Positions 8,927 to 18,084 are shown, counted from the first letter of the stretch. The stretch is DNA of 64,000 bases from Carboxylicivirga linearis (GCF_018271995.1 NZ_JAGUCO010000002.1:372001-436000); one strand, 5' to 3'. Notes: generated by a model from the letters alone, not told the origin. Numbers and translations: made by a program.

Positions 8927-10909
8927 TTATAAAAATTCATATCGAACAAAAGCTTCAAAGGCTTCGTACTCAGCCATGCCTAATTCGTTATACAACTGTG
9001 CTGTACCTCTATTTCGGTCTTCTGCTCTTTGCCAAAACTCACGGCTATCACCACCCAAGAACATGGCGCCATCTTTTTGCGATTGATGCTTAAAAATAGC
9101 ATTACGCTTACGCATTAATTCATCCGGACTAATTGGCACTGCCATTTCAATATTGTGAATTTCCCACTCATGCCATGCTCCACGATACAACCACACCCAG
9201 CAATCTTTCATCCACTCTTCTTTCTTCAACTGATCAATCGCCTGAAATATTGCATCTAAACAAACACGGTGTGTACCATGCGGATCAGATAGGTCACCGG
9301 CTGCAAAAATCTGATGAGGCTTTACTTCTTTAATTAGGTCTGCAATTATTTTTACATCCTCTTTACCGATAGGCTTCTTCTCCACTCCACCTGTTTCATA
9401 AAAAGGTAAATTTAAGAAGTGAGTGTTACTCTCTTTTACATTTGCATATCTACAACCTGCTTTTGCTTCACCAACACGAATTAAAGTTTTGATTCTTCGT
9501 ATTTCAGGCAAATCAATTTGATCATGTTTTTTGTTAGCTATAAATTTCCTGATTTTATCATGCTCCGCTTTTATTTGCTTTGAATCTAAATTAAGACCAC
9601 CCGTATAATCACCGATAAAATCAATGTAACGTAGCACATCATCATCTGAAACAGCCAAGTTACCTGATACTTGATACGCAACATGCACATCATGTCCCTG
9701 ATCTACCAGGCGAAGCATAGTACCTCCCATTGAAATTACATCATCATCGGGGTGCGGACTAAATATGATAACCTTTTTCTTATCCGGAGATTTTCTTTCC
9801 GGACGATAAGTATCATCGGCATTGGGTTTACCACCCGGCCAGCCGGTAATAGTATGCTGAAGTTCGTTAAAAATACGAATATTAACCTGATAGGCAGATC
9901 CTTTTTCAGCAATTATATCGCCCATTCCATTATCGTTATAATCACGATCGGTTAGTTTTAAAATAGGCTTATTTACTTGCTGACACAACCAAACAACCGC
10001 TTTCTTCACTAAACGATCATTCCAAACAACACTATCAATTAACCACGGCGTTTTAACTCTTGTCAACTCATTACCTGCTGCTTCATCTACAATCACATGA
10101 CAATTTTCGTGTTTTTGCAAAAACGATGATGGTACTTCCTCTGAAATCTCTCCTTCTACCGTTTTTTGAATAATAGCAGCTTTTCCCTCACCCCATGCCA
10201 GCACTCTAATGCGTTTTGCTTTTAAAATGGTAGTTATTCCCATTGTAATTGCTTTACGGGGCACATTATCTTTTCCAAAAAAGTCTGATGCTGCAACCGT
10301 ACGAGTAATATCATCTAAAGAAACAATACGCGTAAGTGAATTTGATGATGAACCTGGTTCATTTAAACCAATATGTCCGGTTCCTCCAATACCAAGGATT
10401 TGCATATCAATACCACCTACTTTTTCGATTTGCTCCTCAAAGGTTCTACAGAAATCGTATATCTTTTCTTGCGGAAGTGTTGCATCCAATCCAAAGATGT
10501 TTTCTTTAGGAATATCAATGCGATCGTAAAATTTCTCACTGATATTTCGGCTAAAGCTTTGCAATGCATTTGGGGCAATAGGATAATACTCCATTACATT
10601 AAAAACAATCACATTCTTAAAGCTTAAGCCATCTTTTTTGTGCATACTAACCAACTCGTCGTACACCTCACTTGGAGCTGACCCAACGGCTAATCCAAGA
10701 ACGCATTTTTTGCTTTCTAGCTCTTTAATCTTAATGATGGAAGCAATTTCAGAAGCCAATGCCTTTGAACCTTCGGTTGAAGATCCATAGATTTTTGTAG
10801 CAATTTTTTCTTCTTTCGTGATTAATGACCGTAGATACGGATCATCATGATAGCCTTCATTCTTAAATTTTCCGGCTGGTGAAATTTTTTGATTAAATTT
10901 TTCTATCAT
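8927..10909 (-). CDS. nagB: NagB/PIG-L fusion: glucosamine-6-phosphate deaminase-like plus LmbE-like deacetylase
   Basis: 660 residues in two parts. Residues 1-290 are the NagB/RpiA fold. The NagB motif at 172-186 reads LGIGGTGHIGLNEPG and keeps the His (179) and Glu (184) of the catalytic site. The PIG-L/LmbE zinc deacetylase domain runs from about 378, with metal ligands HPDDD (386-390) and DPHGTHR (542-548). Fusions of this length are widespread in Bacteroidota and annotated as NagB. Compared with E. coli NagB, Asp72 corresponds to Met106 (FNVMEYY) and Asp141 to Thr177, so plain deaminase activity is not certain. It would act in the cytoplasm on amino-sugar phosphates. Confidence 0.85.
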   Translation of the reverse strand: MIEKFNQKISPAGKFKNEGYHDDPYLRSLITKEEKIATKIYGSSTEGSKALASEIASIIKIKELESKKCVLGLAVGSAPSEVYDELVSMHKKDGLSFKNVIVFNVMEYYPIAPNALQSFSRNISEKFYDRIDIPKENIFGLDATLPQEKIYDFCRTFEEQIEKVGGIDMQILGIGGTGHIGLNEPGSSSNSLTRIVSLDDITRTVAASDFFGKDNVPRKAITMGITTILKAKRIRVLAWGEGKAAIIQKTVEGEISEEVPSSFLQKHENCHVIVDEAAGNELTRVKTPWLIDSVVWNDRLVKKAVVWLCQQVNKPILKLTDRDYNDNGMGDIIAEKGSAYQVNIRIFNELQHTITGWPGGKPNADDTYRPERKSPDKKKVIIFSPHPDDDVISMGGTMLRLVDQGHDVHVAYQVSGNLAVSDDDVLRYIDFIGDYTGGLNLDSKQIKAEHDKIRKFIANKKHDQIDLPEIRRIKTLIRVGEAKAGCRYANVKESNTHFLNLPFYETGGVEKKPIGKEDVKIIADLIKEVKPHQIFAAGDLSDPHGTHRVCLDAIFQAIDQLKKEEWMKDCWVWLYRGAWHEWEIHNIEMAVPISPDELMRKRNAIFKHQSQKDGAMFLGGDSREFWQRAEDRNRGTAQLYNELGMAEYEAFEAFVRYEFL

Positions 10910-10949
10910 AACATTAAATGTTAATGTGATTGTGCTTTAAGATAGATGG

Positions 10950-10957
10950 CAAATTTA
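10950..10957 (-). promoter_or_regulatory. -7 box of the NagB/PIG-L gene
   Basis: TAAATTTG on the minus strand fits TAnnTTTG, with an expected leader of about 34 nt before the ATG at 10909. Confidence 0.5.
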
Positions 10958-11020
10958 TAATTTAAATTGATTAAAAATAACAAGAAACAAAGAAAATATA
11001 ACCTTTTAACTATTTTTAAT

Positions 11021-11039
11021 AAGCTTTCGAAAGCTTTCG
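11021..11039. promoter_or_regulatory. Palindromic operator candidate upstream of NagB/PIG-L gene
   Basis: AAGCTTTCGAAAGCTT at 11021-11036 is a perfect 16-bp palindrome. It overlaps a second perfect palindrome CGAAAGCTTTCG at 11028-11039. It lies about 64 bp upstream of the -7 box, a plausible site for a dimeric regulator. The regulator is not in this window. Confidence 0.45.
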
Positions 11040-11166
11040 TTTAATTACTAGTTTTCCTTCCTTACGCTCCTTTTTCTACTTATCAACCCTCTAAATCAGA
11101 AAATTACATACAAATTACAACAACCAACAAGTAAGATCAACCAAAAACTGCTATTACACACAAAAA

Positions 11167-13749
11167 TTAACGGTCAATAATTGAGTGGTATAAAACATCC
11201 TGAATATTGGTTCTCACATTCGACTCTATCAGTTTTTTGTTGTACGAATGCGGATGGATGCGATTAGAAAGAAATATATATATAAGGTCGTAGTCGGGAT
11301 CGATCCAAACCATAGTACCCGAAAATCCGGTATGGCCATATGACGAAGGTGATACCAGCAAAGAAGCCGGACTTTGTTTCTCAGGATCTAGCTCTGGCTT
11401 ATCTACCCCCAGGCCTCTTCTATTAATAGAATCATGACGAGAAGTAAAATAATCGATGGTTTGAGCATCAAAAAATTTAATTCCCCCGTAACGCCCCTTA
11501 TTTAAAAACATCTGAGAAATTTTAGCCAAGTCACCTGCATTTGCAAAGATTCCGGCATTGGTTGCCACGCCTCCTATCATTGCAGCTCCTTGATCATGAA
11601 CATAGCCATGCAAAAGCTCTTTTCTAAAAGATTTATCATTTTCGGTAGGAACAATTACACTTTCATCATACCTATCCAAGGGCTTGTATAGCAATTTATC
11701 AGCACCAAGTTTTTGGGTAAAATTGGTATAATAGTATTCATCTATAGATTGATGCAACTTTTCATCTAATACCAGATGAAGAAAATGATAACCTAAATCA
11801 CTATATCTATAGTCCTTTTTCTCTCTTAATTTCGAACCATAAGCCGCCGCTTTCATAGTATCTAAATAACTACTATTCATAAACAAGCCTTTACTAACCC
11901 GAATGGCAAAAACTGAATTTTTGTGATTTTGAAAAACATCTTTCCGGTATTTGGCATTTCTATTTTGGTAGTACCAATTATCGAGCTTTATATTATATGT
12001 TGATGAATATCGGCCACTATGTAAACTTCTTCCATTTAACGATTCCTCATCAATTGCATTGGTATGAAACGGTATAAAACTTCTTAAACCAGATTGATGT
12101 AAGAGTAAATCCTTAATGGTTATATCCCTTTTGTCTGTTGTATCAATACCGGGTAAATAATGGATAAGTGAGTCATTGATATCTATCCTATTTTCCTCAT
12201 ATAGTTTCATTAACACAGGCAACGTTGCACATAACTTTGTAACAGATGCAATATCGTACAAATCATTATTTTGAGTCTTTATCCTTTTGGAATATGTATG
12301 ATAGCCATATGCTTTTTGCCATACAATTTCCCCTTTTCTAGCTATCAAAATCTGTGCTCCTGGTGTTGCTTTATCCTTGATTGCTTTAGAAATAATATCA
12401 TTAACCTCATGCAGAGTATCTGAACTCATACCAATAGCTTCAGGTAAAGAAAAAGCCAACCGCAACTTAGTCAATGATAGATTTTCAAATCCATAATCAT
12501 AAAGATGATATGCTTTAGGGTTATCTCCGGTTATTCCAAAACCACTCATCATGGCCTGAGCTATCATATCCCATGTTATATCCTGTTCATCTTCTGCAAC
12601 CACAATTGCATCAAATGCCTTTAATAATGAAGAATTGAAAAAAGGTGCATCCTGTCCCTTTGCAACCAAAACTTTGTTCACATTTTTCAGTGATTGATTC
12701 TTCCTTATTTCCTCAGTAATAGCTATTAATTTCTCCTGACTATCGCAAAGGACAATGTACATATTAAATCCATCAACCGAATCAATAGCATTTTTTACAT
12801 TGGGCAGATAAAAACCCAGCCTATTAACAAAATCATCATTTTCATTAGTTCTATAATCATTTACTGAAACAATGGTTTGTTCAACATCAGTAACGGGAAA
12901 TATCTTTTTCTTCTGATAGATAGCAATAGATTTTCTATAAGCAGCCAGTCTTAGCGCAGTTTGTTCCTGGGCAACTTTCAAAGAGGGAATCTTATCTAAT
13001 TTTTGCTTGAGGCCCAAAGTATCCACTTTGTAACTATCGAGGAGCTGCGACTCCCTCAAAAGCAAATTGTACTCATATGCTCTAACTAAACTGGCATGAT
13101 CTCTTGCAAAGTTCTCCGAATAAAACAAAAAACCTTTTTCCAGTAAGTCTTCAAATGATAATTGTAATGAAACTTCGCCGTGCCAATTCAAAAAACTCAA
13201 TTCACCATACAAATCCTTCTCCCAATAAGTTAAACCTCCGGGCACTATTCTCTCTGTTTGAAAATGTTTATAGGGAAGTGTTTTTTTTATGTCATCAGGA
13301 AAATCCACAACCTGATAATCTTTAATATGCAACAGAGAATCTGACCATACCGATAATACATCATTACCTTTTCCATTTTGCATCAGTATACCATTCGCTC
13401 CCTTTAGCGTTTCAAACAATAATGCGGATAGTTTTAAACTATCGATAAAGCCTTGGGAGGTAATAGATTTCAATAAAGTGTTCGAAGGAAAACTGTATGC
13501 CAAATCATGTTTCTTACCGTACCTAAGATCTACTACCAGCTCCGAATTTTTATTCGATTCTTTTTCATCATCAGAAGCTATTAAAAACCCGGGTGGATAA
13601 TCATACTCTGATTGTTGAGTAGATGAAGGTACAACAAATAGTGAAGCCAACTTCTCAGCATAATTATTACCTATACTATCTAATTCCGGAGATGCAAAAA
13701 CCGACCGACAAACAGCTAACAACAATACAAACAACAGGTATTTGGTCAT
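11167..13749 (-). CDS. Degenerate GH3 region fused to class-C beta-lactamase-fold serine hydrolase
   Basis: 860 residues from the ATG at 13749 (a GTG two codons upstream is also open), with signal peptide MTKYLLFVLLLAVCRSVFA. The C-terminal half (about 440-860) is a beta-lactamase/PBP-like domain with the nucleophile motif SVTK (502-505), YSDLGYH as the YxN-like motif, and YGHTGFSG as the KTG-like motif. The N-terminal half resembles the GH3 N-acetylglucosaminidase plus GH3 C-terminal sandwich found in the usual Bacteroidota fusion, which is about 1000 residues long. Here the barrel is cut to under 200 residues and shows no KHFPGHG-type motif. It probably acts on peptidoglycan in the periplasm (inference). 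Confidence 0.8.
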   Translation of the reverse strand: MTKYLLFVLLLAVCRSVFASPELDSIGNNYAEKLASLFVVPSSTQQSEYDYPPGFLIASDDEKESNKNSELVVDLRYGKKHDLAYSFPSNTLLKSITSQGFIDSLKLSALLFETLKGANGILMQNGKGNDVLSVWSDSLLHIKDYQVVDFPDDIKKTLPYKHFQTERIVPGGLTYWEKDLYGELSFLNWHGEVSLQLSFEDLLEKGFLFYSENFARDHASLVRAYEYNLLLRESQLLDSYKVDTLGLKQKLDKIPSLKVAQEQTALRLAAYRKSIAIYQKKKIFPVTDVEQTIVSVNDYRTNENDDFVNRLGFYLPNVKNAIDSVDGFNMYIVLCDSQEKLIAITEEIRKNQSLKNVNKVLVAKGQDAPFFNSSLLKAFDAIVVAEDEQDITWDMIAQAMMSGFGITGDNPKAYHLYDYGFENLSLTKLRLAFSLPEAIGMSSDTLHEVNDIISKAIKDKATPGAQILIARKGEIVWQKAYGYHTYSKRIKTQNNDLYDIASVTKLCATLPVLMKLYEENRIDINDSLIHYLPGIDTTDKRDITIKDLLLHQSGLRSFIPFHTNAIDEESLNGRSLHSGRYSSTYNIKLDNWYYQNRNAKYRKDVFQNHKNSVFAIRVSKGLFMNSSYLDTMKAAAYGSKLREKKDYRYSDLGYHFLHLVLDEKLHQSIDEYYYTNFTQKLGADKLLYKPLDRYDESVIVPTENDKSFRKELLHGYVHDQGAAMIGGVATNAGIFANAGDLAKISQMFLNKGRYGGIKFFDAQTIDYFTSRHDSINRRGLGVDKPELDPEKQSPASLLVSPSSYGHTGFSGTMVWIDPDYDLIYIFLSNRIHPHSYNKKLIESNVRTNIQDVLYHSIIDR

Positions 13750-14001
13750 ATTCACTTTTTTGAGAAGTTCGAAATAAACGAAAAGTCAAAAACTCTCAAA
13801 GGAATTAGAATTAAAATTATTAACTTAACGGTATACCATTTCAGACATATTATCAATTAATTAAAATTTAAATATCAATAATGCAAATTGTAAAGCTGAC
13901 AATAATGAGCATATGCTTATTAAAGAAAATTATCCTTAATAAGACTCATTATAAATTAATCAGATGATGACATAAATCAACTATACATCCATATATCTAT
14001 A

Positions 14002-14009
14002 TATATTTG
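14002..14009 (+). promoter_or_regulatory. -7 box of the octaheme cytochrome operon
   Basis: TATATTTG fits TAnnTTTG. It places the transcript start near 14015, so the ATG at 14039, not the TTG at 14012, is the start of the first gene. A near-palindrome around AGCATATGCT lies about 90 bp upstream (13908-13917). Confidence 0.55.
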
Positions 14010-14038
14010 CATTGATACTTATATATACTTTAATAACC

Positions 14039-15601
14039 ATGCTAAGAGTTACTACATTTATTGTTCTTGCAACTGTGTTGATACTTTTATTGGTGAACTT
14101 ACTCCACAAAGATGATCCAATAAATAAATCACAGTACGAATTAAGGCAGAAATATATTTTCAAACCCTCTGCCAAGGTTGATCACAGTAAGTTTACTGCG
14201 CTACAACGAGATTTTGAAACCCCTCAGGAGGTAACAGAAACTTGCATAAGCTGCCACAATGAACGCCACATTGAAGTGATGCATTCTAATCACTGGAACT
14301 GGGATCGTGTTGAGTATGTAGAAGGAAAAGGAATTGCTAAACTTGGGAAGAAAAATGTACTTAACAACTTCTGTATAGGTGCCAGTGGTAATGAACAGGC
14401 TTGTGCTAAATGCCATATTGGTTTTGGTATGGATGGCAATACATTTGATTTCACCAATGCTCGCAATGTCGATTGTATGGTATGTCACGATCAAAGTGAG
14501 GCTTATTTTAAAGGTGCAGCACTTGCCGGATACCCCGACAGAAATGTAAACTTAACTGAAGTAGCTCAGCATGTTGGTCGCCCTAACAAAATAAATTGCG
14601 GAGCCTGCCATTTTTATAGCGGCGGTGGAAACAATGTTAAGCATGGTGATTTGGAAGAATCTTTACTATCGTGCTCAAGAACAACCGATGTTCATATGGC
14701 GAGTAATGGTATTAACATGGATTGTGTTGACTGTCATACGGCAGAAAAACACCAGATTAAAGGGCGCCTGTATTCAGTTTCATCAACCAACACCAATCGT
14801 TTGGAATGTACTGAATGCCACACAACCAAGCCACACCTGAACGATTTATTAAATCGTCATTATTCAAAAGTATCATGTCAAACCTGTCATATACCAACGT
14901 ATGCTAAAGAAAATGCAACCAAAATGAACTGGTTGTGGTCTGAGGCAGGTAAACTGGATGAAAATGGTCAACCATACCATGAGGAAGACACCATGGGTAA
15001 CCATTCATACTTATCTATCAAAGGTAGTTTTAAATGGGAAAAGAATGTTCAGCCAGAATACTACTGGTTTAACGGAAAAGCTAAACACTATGCACTGGGC
15101 GACACTGTTTCCACTTTCCCAATACAGGTTAATGCTTTATTAGGTGATGCCGATGATCCACATGCTAAAATATACCCGGTTAAGGTACACCGAGGAAATC
15201 AAATATATGACCCTAATACTAAAATGCTAATTCAGCCTCGCTTGTATGCCGAGAGCAAAGGTGATAGTGCATTTTGGGAAGATTTCGATTGGGCACTTGC
15301 AGCAGAGGCAGGCATGAAAGATGTTGGACTTCCATATAGTGGAGAATACAAATTTGTTGATACCGAAATGTATTGGCCGGTAAATCATATGGTAGCTCCT
15401 AAAAACGAAGCCTTGTCATGTAACGAATGTCATGTTAGTCAAAACGGAAGATTAGCCAGCTTAGAAGGATTATATTTACCGGGTAGAGACCGAAATTACT
15501 GGATTGACCTATTTGGACACTTGCTTCTGATCGGCTCATTTGCAGGCGTGGGTATACATACATTTGCCCGTATCGTTGCATCAAAATCAAAAAACAACTA
15601 A
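14039..15601 (+). CDS. Octaheme c-type cytochrome, tetrathionate reductase family
   Basis: 520 residues with an N-terminal membrane anchor (TFIVLATVLILLLVNLL) and a second hydrophobic segment near the C-terminus (LFGHLLLIGSFAGVGI). Eight CXXCH heme sites are visible at 69-73, 122-126, 146-150, 187-191, 229-233, 257-261, 280-284 and 461-465. This layout, with seven sites together and the eighth far downstream, matches the octaheme tetrathionate reductase family, whose Shewanella member reduces tetrathionate, nitrite and hydroxylamine in vitro. The physiological substrate here is inferred from the sulfur-related genes downstream. It is first of a four-gene operon and would face the periplasm. 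Confidence 0.92.
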   Translation: MLRVTTFIVLATVLILLLVNLLHKDDPINKSQYELRQKYIFKPSAKVDHSKFTALQRDFETPQEVTETCISCHNERHIEVMHSNHWNWDRVEYVEGKGIAKLGKKNVLNNFCIGASGNEQACAKCHIGFGMDGNTFDFTNARNVDCMVCHDQSEAYFKGAALAGYPDRNVNLTEVAQHVGRPNKINCGACHFYSGGGNNVKHGDLEESLLSCSRTTDVHMASNGINMDCVDCHTAEKHQIKGRLYSVSSTNTNRLECTECHTTKPHLNDLLNRHYSKVSCQTCHIPTYAKENATKMNWLWSEAGKLDENGQPYHEEDTMGNHSYLSIKGSFKWEKNVQPEYYWFNGKAKHYALGDTVSTFPIQVNALLGDADDPHAKIYPVKVHRGNQIYDPNTKMLIQPRLYAESKGDSAFWEDFDWALAAEAGMKDVGLPYSGEYKFVDTEMYWPVNHMVAPKNEALSCNECHVSQNGRLASLEGLYLPGRDRNYWIDLFGHLLLIGSFAGVGIHTFARIVASKSKNN

Positions 15602-15613
15602 ACACCTAATAAA

Positions 15614-16279
15614 ATGCGTAAAGTTTATATATATAAAAAGTTTGAAAGATTCTGGCACTGGACACAAGCTGCATTAATCTTCTTTCTTGCCGTAACCGGT
15701 TTTGAAGTGCATGATTCCTTCAGCCTATTTGGATTTGAAAATGCGGTTATGTATCACAGGATAGCTTCCTATCTTCTTTTAGGATTGATTGCCTTTTCAA
15801 TATTCTGGCATTTTACAACCGGAGAATGGAAACAATATGTTCCTACCATATCAAAACTTAAGGCTCAGGTGCATTATTATACAGTTGGTATGTTCAAAGG
15901 CGAACATCATCCAACTATTAAATCGCCACGTAAAAAATTAAATCCATTGCAGGCGATGGTCTATCTGGGTTTTAAATTAGTAATGGCACCCATTGTAATC
16001 CTTTCAGGTTTATTATACATGTATTACAAAACATTTGATGCCAATGACACCATTATAATTAGTGATATTCCACTTGATATTATTGCATGGGCACATACCC
16101 TGGGTGCATTTTTACTTTTGTCATTTATTATTGTTCATGTATATATGACAACCACAGGTCACACTCCTACTTCTAACATCAAAGGCATGTTAACTGGTTG
16201 GGAAATGCTGGAAGATGAAGATGAGCAGAATAAAGAAGAAATATCTGTTGAAAAAGACGAAAAAAAGCGAATAAAATGA
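15614..16279 (+). CDS. Membrane cytochrome b (b561/hydrogenase-type) electron-transfer subunit
   Basis: 221 residues with four hydrophobic segments and histidines placed as in di-heme b-type cytochromes: FERFWHWTQAALIFFLAVTG, MYHRIASYLLLGL, FSIFWHFTTGEWKQY, and IIVHVYMTTTGHT near the end. It probably passes electrons from menaquinol to the octaheme cytochrome made from the gene 12 bp upstream. The highly charged tail (EDEDEQNKEE) is cytoplasmic. Its stop overlaps the next start by four bases (ATGA), so translation is coupled. Confidence 0.9.
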   Translation: MRKVYIYKKFERFWHWTQAALIFFLAVTGFEVHDSFSLFGFENAVMYHRIASYLLLGLIAFSIFWHFTTGEWKQYVPTISKLKAQVHYYTVGMFKGEHHPTIKSPRKKLNPLQAMVYLGFKLVMAPIVILSGLLYMYYKTFDANDTIIISDIPLDIIAWAHTLGAFLLLSFIIVHVYMTTTGHTPTSNIKGMLTGWEMLEDEDEQNKEEISVEKDEKKRIK

Positions 16280-16803
16280 GAGAAGAACCTAAAAAATATA
16301 TGAATCCATACCTTGCAGGATTTATTCTCGGATTCGTATTACTAGCTACCATTTACATCACCGGTCGTGGACTGGGAGCCAGTGGTGCTTTAAAAAGTGT
16401 GGTGATGCAAACGGTCAATGATGTTGCCCCTTCCCATGCAGAAAACACAGCTTACTATAAAGATTACAATGCCAGTCACCCGGACGGCCCTTTAAAAAGC
16501 TGGTTATTCTTCGAAGTGATTGGAGTTATTATTGGAGCTTTTGTTTCAGGGTTGATATCCAACAGAGTTGCATTTAAACTTGAACGTGGACCTAAAGTGC
16601 AAAAATCAACCCGTATCGCAGCAGCCATATTAGGCGGTGCCCTCTTTGGTTTTGGAAGTCAGTTGGCAAGAGGTTGTACGAGTGGAGCAGCATTAAGCGG
16701 GATGGCAGTTATGTCTTTTGGAGGAATACTTACCATGATGTCAATATTTGGAATGGCATACGGAGTAGCGTTCTTCTTCAGAAAATTATGGATTAATAAA
16801 TAA
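16276..16803 (+). CDS. YeeE/YedE-family sulfur transporter, N-terminal half protein
   Basis: 175 residues, about half of a full-length TsuA-type thiosulfate transporter. The hallmark is the conserved membrane loop GSQLARGCTSGAALSG with Cys134. The other hydrophobic segments are at 11-30, 75-95 and 148-168. Family members move thiosulfate or other reduced sulfur compounds by thiol-mediated relay. The second half is encoded by the next gene, so the two probably form one transporter. Translation is coupled to the cytochrome b gene. Confidence 0.88.
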   Translation: MREEPKKYMNPYLAGFILGFVLLATIYITGRGLGASGALKSVVMQTVNDVAPSHAENTAYYKDYNASHPDGPLKSWLFFEVIGVIIGAFVSGLISNRVAFKLERGPKVQKSTRIAAAILGGALFGFGSQLARGCTSGAALSGMAVMSFGGILTMMSIFGMAYGVAFFFRKLWINK

Positions 16804-16810
16804 GATAACA

Positions 16811-18010
16811 ATGGGACCATTAGTACCAAATATTATAAGTAGCGATTTTAGCTTAATCATTGCTATCATACTAGGTTTTGGATTTGGCTTTGCTTTAGAG
16901 CAAGCTGGATTTGGATCAACTCGTAAATTAGTGGGATTGTTTTATGGTTACGACTTTACTGTATTAAAAGTATTTTTTACAGCCGGAGTTACAGCTATGA
17001 TAGGCGTTGTTCTATTAAATCACCTGGGATTATTAAATGTTGATATAATATATATCAACCCAACCTTTTTATATGCAGCCTTAGTTGGAGGAGGCATAAT
17101 GGGAGTTGGTTTTATTTTGGGGGGATTCTGTCCGGGAACAAGTGTATGTGCGGCAGCCACAGGCAAAATAGATGGCATGACATTTATTTTTGGAGCCTTG
17201 TTAGGCATCTTTGCTTTTACCGAATTCTTTCCATTAATAAGCACTTTATACACCGCTGAAAGCATGGGTAATGTATTAATGTTTGAAATGTTCGGACTAT
17301 CAAGAGAAGTATTTGCTCTTGTAATGATCTTTATAGCAGTGGGAGCGTTCTACTTTGTTCAAAAAATTGAGGATAAAGTAAATGGGGTAACTCCATCAAG
17401 TTCTAAAAAAACAATTCTTAATTATTCTATTGTAATTGGAGTAGCTATAATTCTTGTTTTAATTACAATTATTACCCCTACCCGATCAGAATTAATGCAT
17501 CAGCGTATAGAACATATGCTTTCTGATGAATCTATTAACATACATCAGATGGATGGTGATGAAGTGGCCCATGAGTTAATGAATCAATATTATAAATACA
17601 ATGTCATTGATGTAAGGTCAAAAGAAGAATTTGACAAATTTCATATCCCTACAGCCATTAACATACCGTTAGCTGAACTATCAAATCTTGAGAATAGATC
17701 TGTTTTTAGTCAAAGAGAAAAGATTAATATATTTTATGCCGGAGAAAGTGTAGACGCACAAAGAGCGTACCTAACTGCCGAATACTTTGGTAAAGCTGAG
17801 AATATTGCCATGACAACAACAGCAGATCAGTTTAAGAAGAATTACTATGAACTGAACACTGTTTCTGAAAATAGTTCTAAAAAAGAAAAAGACATCTATC
17901 TCTTCAGAAGTAATGCTGCCACTAAGCTAAATGAAATACAGGAAGCTTTATTAAAAATGGATCAACCAGTTGAGAAAAAAGTGGCACGAGTACAAGGCGG
18001 ATGTAGTTAA
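16811..18010 (+). CDS. YeeE/YedE-family transporter half fused to a Cys-less rhodanese domain
   Basis: 399 residues. Residues 1-185 are a YeeE/YedE membrane domain with the signature GGFCPGTSVCAAATG (Cys107, Cys113). A further membrane segment at about 203-222 is followed by a periplasmic rhodanese-like domain (about 245-345: NVIDVRSKEEFDKFHIPTAI). In that domain the position of the catalytic Cys reads FYAGESVDAQR, so the Cys is absent. The protein ends RVQGGCS, with Cys398 on a flexible lysine-rich tail reminiscent of the SoxY GGCGG carrier arm. Sulfur transport is established for the family; a carrier function of the tail is my inference. Last gene of the operon, with a terminator at 18051. 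Confidence 0.87.
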   Translation: MGPLVPNIISSDFSLIIAIILGFGFGFALEQAGFGSTRKLVGLFYGYDFTVLKVFFTAGVTAMIGVVLLNHLGLLNVDIIYINPTFLYAALVGGGIMGVGFILGGFCPGTSVCAAATGKIDGMTFIFGALLGIFAFTEFFPLISTLYTAESMGNVLMFEMFGLSREVFALVMIFIAVGAFYFVQKIEDKVNGVTPSSSKKTILNYSIVIGVAIILVLITIITPTRSELMHQRIEHMLSDESINIHQMDGDEVAHELMNQYYKYNVIDVRSKEEFDKFHIPTAINIPLAELSNLENRSVFSQREKINIFYAGESVDAQRAYLTAEYFGKAENIAMTTTADQFKKNYYELNTVSENSSKKEKDIYLFRSNAATKLNEIQEALLKMDQPVEKKVARVQGGCS

Positions 18011-18050
18011 TAATATCAAAATCTAAAGCAATAAAACTTTTATTGTTTGT

Positions 18051-18084
18051 AAACCCCATTGCTATAAAACTTTGGGGTTTTTTA
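18051..18084 (+). terminator. Terminator of the octaheme/YeeE operon
   Basis: AAACCCCA (18051-18058) pairs with TGGGGTTT (18073-18080), followed by a T run. Confidence 0.8.

Noticed and set aside
14012-14038. TTG at 14012 as start of the octaheme cytochrome
   Set aside because: It lies immediately after the -7 box, before the expected transcript start. The ATG at 14039 gives a normal membrane anchor.
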